From Pelagophyceae sp. CCMP2097 (Eukaryota > Sar > Pelagophyceae): a DNA stretch of 13,167 nt. This document shows positions 1 to 6,873 of this stretch, in pieces. Below the pieces are notes generated by a model, which did not search any database, had not been told where the DNA came from, and was given only the letters and a program-made list of their open reading frames with translations. Position 1 is the stretch's first letter. Every line of letters begins with the position of its first letter. The translations under genes and the position numbers were made by a program. The DNA is taken from NCBI GenBank assembly GCA_026770575.1, contig MU657224.1, positions 1 to 13,167 of the forward strand. The letters run 5' to 3'.

Positions 1-380
1 GGATCAAGCTTCGGCGCTGCGCCTGCTGGGGCTCCAGCCTCGAGCACGACGGTCTTTGGATTTGAAAAAATTTAGGCCCCTTTTCCGGAGGTCTTCCTTT
101 TCTATTATGCACTCCACTGGCAGAGGCTGCTTTTAAACAACATACGGTTCCGTCGCTGCTAGATCCCACACAATGGCCTTTTCCCCACGTCGCCATTGAA
201 GGCGTTGCGGCTTGTGATTGGTCTCGCGCTGTGGCTGGGCCTCGGCCTGGCGCTTGGTGTGGTGACAGCGGGCCTCGGAGGGCCATGTCACCGCGGGGCA
301 GCGGTGACGCTATACAAAGTACAGCACCTTCGCCGATCTTTTCATCGTCACGGTATATGGTGGGTTCTCTCAATGGGGCC
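1..380. other. Left edge, no supported gene
   Basis: I see no reading frame with convincing codon bias and no recognisable domain in this stretch. The minus strand around 300-360 has a short protein-like run (TVTMKRSAKVLYF) that may belong to the decayed coding sequence described just to the right, but it is too short to call. Confidence 0.4.
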
Positions 381-381
381 T

Positions 382-449
382 TGTACTGGAGCTCTCAGCG
401 CCGCTTGGACGGGCCATGTACTGGAGCTCTCAAGCGCCGCTTGGACGGG
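382..449. repeat. Tandem 32/33-bp direct repeat
   Basis: Two adjacent copies of a unit beginning TGTACTGGAGCTCTCA (382-413 and 417-449) differ mainly by a one-base insertion. Because the copies differ by one base, the duplication changes the reading frame of anything translated through it. It lies at the distal end of the decayed minus-strand coding segment. Confidence 0.85.
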
Positions 450-710
450 GGTGCGCGAGGTAGATGCGAAGCATGCGGCCGTGGAACTCCGTGTAGACGA
501 GCACAAGGTACTGTAGCAGCGAGGTCACGTACTTGCCACCACGGCGCAACCGACGTGTCAAAACGGCTCGGGGGCGGGCACCAGGCACGGCACGTCGAAG
601 TCGATCGCCAGTTCCGCCACGATGCCGTTGGCCAGCAGTATGGGCACGCCAAGCGCCGGGTCCACCGCGTGGGCACGAGCGGGTCGAGGCAGTGCACGTC
701 GAGGCCGAAA
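430..710 (-). pseudogene. Decayed minus-strand coding sequence, three frames
   Basis: I do not recognise the family. Reading the minus strand from about 710 down, three consecutive protein-like segments lie in three different frames. The first contains DFGLDVHCLDPLVP (about 709-660). The second contains VDPALGVPILLANGIVAELA and runs on to a stop at 560-558. The third contains GKYVTSLLQYLVLVYTEFHG and ends at 430. The middle segment has almost entirely G or C third codon positions, so I take it as genuine former or current coding sequence. Either tiny introns or indels separate the segments. No good splice pairs are visible, so a frameshifted pseudogene is my preferred reading. An intact multi-exon gene reaching beyond the window's left edge remains possible. 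Confidence 0.4.
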
Positions 711-724
711 TCAATTCCATCACG

Positions 725-897
725 TGCCTGAATGGCTCACACCCGTTAGTGGGCGCCCGAGTGGCAAACCCCGTTGAGGGTGCCCGAGTGGCAAGCCTGA
801 ATGGCTCCAGTGACCACGAGTGGGACGACGCCCGAGCGGCATGCCTGAATGGCCCCAGTGATTGTGAACCCGTTGTGATTGTTGCCCCAGCGGCAAA
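725..897. repeat. Degenerate interspersed direct repeats
   Basis: GCCTGAATGGC recurs at about 725, 796 and 843. It is interleaved with GCCCGAGTGGCA-like blocks at about 757, 779 and 830, plus a more diverged one near 885. The result is a patchwork of two short motifs upstream of the zinc-knuckle reading frame. All frames across it look low-complexity. Confidence 0.65.
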
Positions 898-898
898 G

Positions 899-1075
899 AT
901 GATGTGCGAGTGGCGCGCATGTGCTCGGAAGAACTCTGCGTTCAAGAAGCAGAAGCGCTGCAAGAGCGGCCTGGAGGTGGGACTGGCGAAGAAGCGGTCG
1001 CGGCGGATGACCTGCGGCAACTGCGGCAAGAAGGACGGCCACAACAAGGGCAACTGCCCGCAGCCGATTCGTTGA
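899..1075 (+). CDS. Short basic protein with C-terminal zinc knuckle (fragment)
   Basis: The frame from ATG 899 to TGA 1075 encodes about 58 residues. It is basic, with a Lys/Arg-rich middle, and ends in a cysteine-histidine cluster CGNCGKKDGHNKGNC at residues 40-54. The spacing is C-x2-C-x5-H-x4-C, one residue longer than the classical CCHC knuckle (C-x2-C-x4-H-x4-C). A basic stretch followed by a terminal knuckle and stop is typical of the C-terminus of plant- and protist-type transposases (MULE-like) and of some nucleic-acid-binding proteins. The frame stays open upstream to 533, but that part is repetitive and not convincing as protein. I read this as the last exon or relic of a transposase-like gene; the standalone start is a guess. 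Confidence 0.4.
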   Translation: MMCEWRACARKNSAFKKQKRCKSGLEVGLAKKRSRRMTCGNCGKKDGHNKGNCPQPIR

Positions 1076-1100
1076 GGCGACCCGCGCTTCTCCGAGTTTA

Positions 1101-1417
1101 GACTATCTTAATAAAGTTAGTTTGTGCAGTGACCATCTTGATAAAGGGGGGTAGGGGCAGTGACCATCGTGATAATATAAGATTGAGCAATCACTATCGT
1201 GATAAAGAGTCGTTATGGCATGTGACTATCCTGATAAAAAAGTTTGGGCAGTGACCATCGTGAATTAAAAAAGTGTGCGGAGTGACCATCCTGATAAACT
1301 GGAAGTTGGAGGTGACTGATTTGATAAAAAAAAAGTTTCCGCAGAAAGCATGTTGATAAAAAAAACTTGCGCAGTGACCATCTTAATAAACGCACTTGGG
1401 GAGTGACCATCATGACT
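1101..1417. repeat. Degenerate minisatellite, about 11 units of ~30 bp
   Basis: Units of 28-33 bp share the core GTGACCATCnTGATAAA followed by an A-rich and G-rich spacer. The core recurs from GACTATCTTAATAAA at 1101 to GTGACCATCATGAC at about 1403-1416. Units differ at several positions, so the array is old or evolves by gene conversion. The minus-strand open frame through it simply mirrors the repeat and is not a gene. Confidence 0.85.
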
Positions 1418-1436
1418 TTTATTTATTAATTTTTGA

Positions 1437-1502
1437 GGACCCGAAGGGTCGCGTCCTTGCCGTTTAATCAACGTCAGTTTACGGCAAGGGCCCTTCGGGT
1501 CC
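1437..1502. repeat. Terminal hairpin of the foldback, left copy
   Basis: GGACCCGAAGGG at the left pairs with CCCTTCGGGTCC at the right, and TCCTTGCCGTTTA pairs with TAAACGGCAAGG-like sequence inside, giving a 66-bp near-palindrome. The mirror copy lies at 2422-2484. Confidence 0.8.
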
Positions 1503-1608
1503 TTTGATTGAAGGATTACCAGGGGCAATTTTGTCTGTCCGTCCGTCCTTCTGTCCGTCCACGGGTAAATCCGTGAGGTTCCACCTTTGGGAGGAAAGGG
1601 CAGCAACT

Positions 1609-1731
1609 CGGCCGATTCAGTGATTAGTGGCTGATGCGATCGCTAAAATTGGGAATGGAGGTCGAGCAGGAGCCTCATTGGAATCATCATAGAATAAGTT
1701 TTTGGTCACAGGTTCGAATCTGGTCGGCCGC
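1609..1731 (+). other. tRNA-like segment (SINE-type head), left arm
   Basis: A 7-bp potential acceptor stem pairs CGGCCGA (1609-1615) with TCGGCCG (1724-1730). Just before the 3' strand sits GGTTCGAATC (1711-1720), which matches the RNA polymerase III B box and tRNA T-loop. The A-box region (about 1620-1635) is only weakly tRNA-like. The interior is about 40 nt longer than in a tRNA, and the T-stem pairs poorly. I read this as a tRNA-derived repeat head rather than a working tRNA gene. Confidence 0.4.
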
Positions 1732-1967
1732 AAAATTCTGCGATAAGTTAAATAATTTTAATTATTTACGTGGGCATTGCAATGGGATTTGTCTGTATTC
1801 TTCGCTCGAAGTCGGGTCCTCCGTGTGCCTCCGGCGCGCTCTTGTATTAGAATAATCCCCAATTAGAATCGTTTTTTACCAATCAGGGAGCTTGGAAATA
1901 TAACAAGAGCGTGCCGGAGGCACACGGAGGACCCGGAGGATACAGCCAAATCCCATTGCAATGCCTA

Positions 1968-2166
1968 GGAAGTTCCTGCCCCAATTAGAATCAGCTTTCG
2001 CGGAAATGCCCCAACTAGAATCTAACTTTTTCTGAACATATTCCCAATTTCGGGCTCCGTGATTGGTTCAAAATTTCTTTTTCTGAACATATTATATTTT
2101 CAAGTCACCTGATAGGCCAGATTGGATTCTAATTGGGGCCAGATTCTAATTGGGGTAGGAACTTCC
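1968..2166. mobile_element. 199-bp TIR element (MITE-like) with TA flanks
   Basis: The left end begins GGAAGTTCCTGCCCCAATTA and continues to 1992. The right end (2142-2166) is its reverse complement with one mismatch over 25 bp. TA dinucleotides flank both ends (1966-1967 and 2167-2168). Comparison with the other foldback arm shows a near-empty site: that arm reads CACG where this one has TA, the insertion, then TACG. A TA duplication is characteristic of Tc1/mariner-type MITEs, though such short TIRs also occur elsewhere. There is no coding capacity. A second internal motif, TTCTGAACATATT, occurs twice inside. Confidence 0.75.
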
Positions 2167-2208
2167 TACGTAAATAATTACAATTATTTAAACTAATCGC
2201 TGAATTTT

Positions 2209-2312
2209 GCGGCCGACGAGGTTTGAACCTGTGACCACCTTCTTCTTCTATTATGATTCCAATGATTCCCAGTTTTAGCGATCGCATTAACCACCAATCG
2301 CTGAATCGGCCG
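2209..2312 (-). other. tRNA-like segment (SINE-type head), right arm
   Basis: This is the mirror copy of the left-arm tRNA-like segment on the opposite strand. CGGCCGA and TCGGCCG are again at the two ends. The B-box-like GGTTTGAACC is read on the plus strand at about 2219-2228, giving GGTTCAAACC on the minus strand. The interior is shorter than in the left copy. Confidence 0.4.
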
Positions 2313-2421
2313 AGTTGCCACCCTTTCCTCCCCAAAGGTGGAACCTCACGGATTTACCCGTGGACGGACAGAAGGACAGACGGACGGACAGACAAAATTG
2401 CCCCTGGTAATCCTTCAATCA

Positions 2422-2484
2422 AAAGACCCGAAGGGCCCTTGCCGTAAACTGACGTTGATTAAACGGCAAGGACCCTTCGGGTCC
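2422..2484. repeat. Terminal hairpin of the foldback, right copy
   Basis: This is the reverse-complement partner of the 1437-1502 hairpin. It has the same outer GGGTCC blocks and inner GCCGTAAAC / GTTTA-type stem, with a few substitutions. Confidence 0.75.
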
Positions 2485-2486
2485 TC

Positions 2487-2602
2487 AATAATATGTTCAG
2501 AAAAAAGGAATCCCGTTGCTCCGATAGAGCAGAATATGTTCAGAAAATGGTCTAATTGGGGGATTTCCGGGAAAGCCGATTCTAATTGGGGGTGGAACTT
2601 CC
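2487..2602. mobile_element. Truncated copy of the 199-bp TIR element
   Basis: In inverted orientation this stretch matches the right two-thirds of the nested element. ATATGTTCAGAAAA appears twice, followed by TCTAATTGGGG, then TTTCCGGGAAAGC, and it ends in a TIR-like GATTCTAATTGGGGGTGGAA continuing to CTTCC and TA. The other TIR is missing. The truncation point coincides with the right outer boundary of the foldback, suggesting the foldback inserted into, or recombined with, an older copy. Confidence 0.65.
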
Positions 2603-2604
2603 TA

Positions 2605-3765
2605 GAGCTGGGAATCCTAATAAGCGACTGTATCAACATATCAAAGGCGCCCCCGGGGGTCTGCAGCACCTCGGTGCGCCATGGTAATTTACCCTCCTGA
2701 TTTTTTGCGAAATACCCACCAGACTGGGGAAAGGGGGTAAAATCGCATCTTTTTCAACCCTATAATCAAGGGTCTTCGTCCTAAACCTACCAGTCAGTCA
2801 CCTGGTTGATCCGGTCGGGAGTGGTGTTTCCCTGCCTAGTAGAGGGCTGGGAATTCCTAGGAAGTCTCCTATGCAATCCCCCGGGGAATGGGGCGAAATT
2901 TTCATACCATTAGACCCGCTTCTCAAAATTACGATTCTCGAATTGAGACAAACTGTTTGATGGAGTCGACGCGTCTCGACGCGAGCTCTCACGATCCGTC
3001 AATTTTAGCTCCGCGGGCGGGGTCCGCGCTGAGATACTCGCGCCCAAAGTTTAACGGAATGTCGTTTAAAATTTTGGCAATTTGACTTTGGACCATGCGT
3101 GCAGTACTTAAGATTTGATATGAACCTCCCGAGGCGCGATTATCGAGCGCAGTGAGCCAAGTTTCGCCCAAACGAACGCGCAAAAGTGGGGCTGCCGAGC
3201 CTAGGCCCGACGGCCTTCCCCGAGCCGCCAGGCGAGGTCCGGCGGCTGCGCGCGCACGCATGGTACCTCCCGAGCATGGGCCCGGCTTCATATTGGGGCA
3301 GAGGCTCGCGGTTCCGGGGTATAGGCGTCGTGGCGCGTCCGTCGCGACACTCCTGACCCCAGGGGGGCGTCGGTGCGCGGCGGGGCGGTGCCTCCCAGGT
3401 CGTACTAGTTTGAGAGGAAAAGCGGGTATGTATCCGGTAATCGGATGAGGGCATGAGGGGGATTATTTATATTCCGAATATGTATCCGGTAAGGCTTTTT
3501 ACACGAGCGGCTTAAAATTTATTCAGCGATTTCGGCTCGCTGCGCTCGAAAAGCGCGTCTTTAGAATACAAAAATTTAATTGTACCTGGCACGTCTCTGG
3601 CAGGTTCGAGGGAAAAAGATCTCCTCGAGCTCTCGCAGTGCTCAGCTTCTCGCAGCGACCCTCCACCGGGCGGCCAGCCCTCCGCGGCTCTGGGCCCGCT
3701 TCGCGGCGTGCTTCACGGCGTGCTTCGCGGCCCGCCTTGTGGCGCAGCGGAGCGATCAGTGACTC
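2605..3765. other. Gene-poor stretch upstream of the channel gene
   Basis: No reading frame shows consistent codon bias. A moderately protein-like minus-strand frame runs 2992-2798, but it has no recognisable domain. A 14-bp repeat TATGTATCCGGTAA occurs at 3427-3440 and 3479-3492. The final 200 bp are GC-rich with a small GCGTGCTTC repeat and probably contain the channel gene's 5' UTR and promoter. No TATA box or other promoter motif can be fixed. Confidence 0.4.
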
Positions 3766-3991
3766 ATGGAGGAAGCGCTAGAGTCGGCTGACCACGGCGT
3801 CGACGACGCCCTCGCCGCAGCGCTCGGCGCCCTCCCCGCCGAAAACGCGGGCGGCACCGAGGCGCGGTCGCGCGCGCTCTCCAGCGGCGACGCAATCCTC
3901 GACGGTTTGAAGGACCTGGCCCCGCCCCCGAGCAGCAACGCGACTTCCAAGGGCGACGGTTCGGCGGCGGCGGGGGCGGCGATGGACGACA

Positions 3992-4025
<34 letters not shown>

Positions 4026-6720
4026 CGTGACCGGGCCGCTGTGGTTCGAAGAGGCGGTGAGAATCGCGCGATGGGCGCGGTCGCTCTTTATTTGGATCTT
4101 ACTAGTGATCTCTTTCGGCCTCGCCATCCTCTCCGTCCCATACGACGGCGGCCAGTCGCACCGCCGCAGGGGGAAAGGCGGCGCCGTGAGGTGGCGAGAA
4201 GCTTTGGCTGCGGCTCGGCGCCTCGGCGCTGGCGCAACTATCGGACGCGGCCTTTCGGAAGTCGTGCGCTGGCTGGGGCGCGGCGTCGCAGACGTCTCCC
4301 CGAACGTCGTCCACGCCGCGGAAGCGGTGGAGTGGCTTCCGTTGGAAGTGCTTGCCACCGCGCTGGCCATCGCGCTCATCGGCATGGCTCATTCAGCGTG
4401 AGTGCCCACCATGCGGGCGCTGCTCTGCTTTGGGTCGATCGTAAGATGCACTACCGCCGCAACCGTCCCATTGATAGGCAGGACAAAGGGCAAGCCTCGG
4501 CGATCGGTCACCTCCGGCTACCCAAGCCGATAGAGCGCCGCCTACGCCTCTCGCTTGTCAATGCCGCGGTGGCCGCCATCGGCTACGCGCTCCAGGAATT
4601 TGTATGGGGAGCGTCTATTCGCTGGCAAAACCAGGAAGTACGGCGACGCACGGGGCGCAGAGGCGAGACCCTGGCTCTTGTCGTTGAGGAATCGACTTTG
4701 CGTTGTCATTGAGGCATCGACTTTGCGTTGTTTGCCAGGTCGCGGCGCGGACTTTGCGGCAATGGACGGCAAAAAAATTCACCGAGCGCGTCAAGCGCGC
4801 CGATTCTGCAAGGCGGCTCGTGCGCGCTCTCGTTTCGGTGGCGGCCAACGAGGCGGCAGCGCAGGCTGTTGATCGAAATGCGGCGGAAAGGCAGGCGGCG
4901 GTGGAGCGCGCGGCGGAGCGCCAGGCGGCGGTGGACCGCGCGACCGCCGCTGTGCAGATCTCCAGCTCCATCTCCAAACTGCACCGCCTCGCCGCGGCGC
5001 GGCTGCCGCCAAAGCCGCTGCACAAACCGGCGCAGAAGCATGCGCGGCCGCAGAGCGCTCGCCTCCCGCCAGCGGCGCCCTGGGGCGACAAGGCCGAAGC
5101 GCCACCGCCGGCACGGCCGGCCGCCGCGGCCAGACCTGCCAAGCACTTTCTGGACTTGTCCGCCCAGTCCTCGGGCCGCGGCCCGCTGCTGCCGCTGCTG
5201 CCCGGCGCGCGGCCGCCGCCGCAGCCATACGCGCGGCCGCCGCTCGCGCACCTCATGCCCGCGCCCGCGACACCCGCGCCCGTGGCAGCCTTTGTCGCAA
5301 AGACGCCGGGGCGGGACACGTTCGAGGCCTTTCAGTCCGCGGCAGAGTCGCTGCGCGTGCCGCTCTCGCTCGGGTCGAACTTTGGCTACGCGCGTGCAAG
5401 CGTCGGGGGTTGTCGCAAACGTGGCATCGTCATGCCAAAGGGATCTCTTGAGCGTCATCAGGAAGGCCGCGCTTGATGGTCGGCGCTAGGTCCGTTCCGG
5501 CGACCAGTGCCGCGGCGTGGCGAAGCGTGTATTCCGCCTGGTCCGCGCAGCGTCGCGGAGGCTGGAAAGGCCGACGCCCGCGGCGGGCAAGGTGGGCGCT
5601 CGGGGCGCGGAAACGCCCGCGTTTGGCACGCAGGAAACGCCCGCGTTTGGCACGCAGGAAACGCCCGCGTTTGGCGCGCCTGCGGCGCCGCTCTTGAAAC
5701 GGGCGCACTGCAAGCGGCGGCGAGTCTTGCTGCTTGTGTTTGGCGCGGGTGGTGCGGACATGGAGGAGAGCGACGATTGCGACGTCTGCCCGCTCGAGCT
5801 CCAAGTCTTCGGCGAGCTCTTCCCCTCGCCGCTGTCGGAGATTCGCGAAAACGACTTTGAGGCGGCGCTGCACCGCGTCTTCGCCGAGAGGAAGTTCTTG
5901 GCGGCCACGATGTCCTCGTTTTCCGACGTCAACGCCATAGTAAAACGAATCGCAGAGGCCATCTGGGCCCTCGTCGCGCTTTTTTTCACTCTGTTCCTCT
6001 GGAGAGCTTCTTGGGACGCGATCATCGGCCCGGCCTCTATCCTCATCGGCGTCTCGTTCGCTTTCGGAAGCAGCTGCGCGCAAGTCGTCGCGGGAGTGTC
6101 CTACGTGCTCTTCACGGCATCCAACAGCGTCCATGTTGGCAAACTTGGAAACCGCAGGAGTCGAAACGTAGGCCTCGTACGACATTGGCGACCGGGTCAT
6201 CGTCAAGGAGATTCGGGACGTGGACGCCGGCGCGCCGCCGCTGACCGTGCAGGCCATTGGTCCGATGATGACGACGTTCGTGACGTCGTTCGGCGAGACG
6301 GTCTCGGTGGCGAACCACTTGCTGGCTCAAATGGCCGTTTTGAACCACACGAGGTCCCCCTCCCCGTTCCTCCGCGTCAGCATCTCGCTTGCGACGCGCA
6401 CCTCGCCGCACGAGGTTTCCAAGCTGTACGAGGCTCTGAAGCAGTACGTCCGAGACCACCGCAGCGAATGGAACGTGGCCTACCTCTACTGGTCTGCGGT
6501 GAACCACGAAAAGGGCGAGATCTTGCTCGACGCCTGGATGGGCGCCGCGAGTCCGTACCACGACTGGGACAGCGTCTGGGGCGCAAAGTCGCGAGTGCAC
6601 GTTTTCCTGCACGCGTACATTTACGAAGCAGGCTTGCATTTCGTCAAGCCGACGCAGCCCTTCGCCGGCGCGGACGCGTTGCCGCTCAAGCTGCAACAGG
6701 CCGAAAATGCGCTCAGCTAA
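3766..6720 (+). CDS. MscS/MSL-type mechanosensitive ion channel (5 exons)
   Basis: Membrane channel that opens under bilayer tension to release osmolytes and ions. My exon model is 3766-4397, 4478-4637, 4739-5393, 5551-6128, 6172-6720 (857 aa); phases agree at every junction. The N-terminus has a poly-Asp run (residues 74-86), then hydrophobic segments near 107-124, 191-206 and 230-250. Residues 265-482 form an Ala/Arg-rich helical stretch and a Pro-rich stretch. The C-terminal third is the family signature: FSDVNAIVKRIAEAIW, a pore helix pair (about 617-633 and 642-670), then YDIGDRVIVKEI and the beta domain. The IGV..AFGSSCAQVVAGVSYVLF plus GDRV pattern is the eukaryotic MSL form. Donor GTGAGT at 4398 and acceptor CGTAG at 6171 are clear. 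The 5394 donor/5550 acceptor pair and the 4638 donor (GTATGG at 4602 is an in-frame alternative) are less certain. Homology confidence is high; exact exon borders are moderate. Confidence 0.82.
4684..4733. repeat. 25-bp tandem duplication in channel intron 2
   Basis: Two abutting units starting TTGAGGAATCGACTTTGCG and TTGAGGCATCGACTTTGCG lie immediately upstream of the 3' splice site (CAG at 4738) of the predicted intron 4638-4738. Confidence 0.85.
5609..5680 (+). repeat. 24-bp x3 coding repeat (8-residue peptide repeat)
   Basis: Three tandem units of GGAAACGCCCGCGTTTGGCA plus four bases begin at 5609, 5633 and 5657; the last unit diverges at its end. In the channel frame they encode ETPAFGTQ, ETPAFGTQ, ETPAFGAP. 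The first two units are identical at the DNA level, so the expansion is recent. It lies in the cytoplasmic linker before the pore module. Confidence 0.88.
6129..6171 (+). other. 43-nt intron interrupting the MscS core
   Basis: The upstream frame (…YVLFTASNS) and downstream frame (ASYDIGDRV…) join in phase 0 if GT at 6129 and TAG ending at 6171 are used. Without removal the downstream frame is blocked by the TAG itself. The join restores the expected spacing between the pore helix and the GDRV motif. The donor (GTCCAT) is weak. Confidence 0.65.
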
Positions 6721-6772
6721 ACTCAAACTCGGACATAAGGGCGAAAATGCGCTCAGCTAAGCTCAAACTCGG
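6702..6772. repeat. 31-bp direct repeat duplicating the channel stop codon
   Basis: A unit starting CGAAAATGCGCTCAGCTAA occurs at 6702-6732 and again at 6742-6772 with one mismatch (40-bp period). The first copy contains the channel's TAA stop at 6718-6720; the second lies in the 3' UTR and carries the same TAA. Confidence 0.9.
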
Positions 6773-6873
6773 CCCGAACTGACTCCACCTCCAATGGATT
6801 TGCGCCTCTCCGCCTCTTGCCCTCGGGCTCTCGGCCATCATGGCGTGCCGCCGGATGTCCAATGAGCGATATT
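6721..6873. other. Convergent intergenic spacer
   Basis: This short spacer lies between the stop of the plus-strand channel gene and the stop of the minus-strand PDZ-PA gene. Apart from the second copy of the stop-codon repeat I see nothing specific. No clear polyadenylation signal can be assigned to either gene. Confidence 0.5.

Larger units (their letters stand above)
1431..2490. mobile_element. Foldback (long inverted-repeat) element, ~1.06 kb
   Basis: The left arm (about 1435-1846) and right arm (about 1902-2486) are reverse complements over most of their length, around a loop of roughly 55 bp. Matching landmarks are GAGGACCCGAAGGG at 1435 with its complement ending at 2486; the GTCCGTCC-rich tract at 1537-1560 with 2362-2393; GATGCGATCGCTAAAA at 1633 with its complement near 2272; and CCTCCGTGTGCCTCCGG at 1819 with its complement at 1915. 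The outer ends are themselves hairpins. The right arm is interrupted by a 199-bp insertion (1968-2166), and smaller indels have accumulated. No transposase is encoded, so this is a non-autonomous foldback or a head-to-head pair of SINE-like units. I see no clear target-site duplication. Confidence 0.75.

Noticed and set aside
1213..1413. Minus-strand open frame with repeated peptides.
   Set aside because: It is the translation of the 30-bp minisatellite; unit lengths vary out of phase with codons and there is no start or domain support.
1711..1720. A functional tRNA gene around the B-box-like sequence.
   Set aside because: The interior is too long, the A box is weak and the T-stem does not pair well, so only a tRNA-derived repeat is supported.
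2799..2815. ACCTGGTTGATCC resembles the conserved 5' end of eukaryotic 18S rRNA.
   Set aside because: The match stops after about 13 bases and the next conserved block (CCAGTAGTCATATGC-like) is absent, so I treat it as chance rather than an rRNA gene or fragment.
2798..2992. Minus-strand reading frame with moderately protein-like composition.
   Set aside because: It is short, has no recognisable domain or codon bias like the real exons, and lies in a repeat-rich region.
3152..3448. GC-rich plus-strand open frame of 98 codons.
   Set aside because: No codon bias, domain or splice context supports it; overlapping minus-strand frames are equally open, as expected from composition.
4615..5458. 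Long minus-strand open frames opposite channel exon 3.
   Set aside because: They are rich in Arg, Ala and Pro, as expected from the complement of GC-rich coding DNA. The plus frame has the better codon bias and joins in phase with recognisable channel exons.
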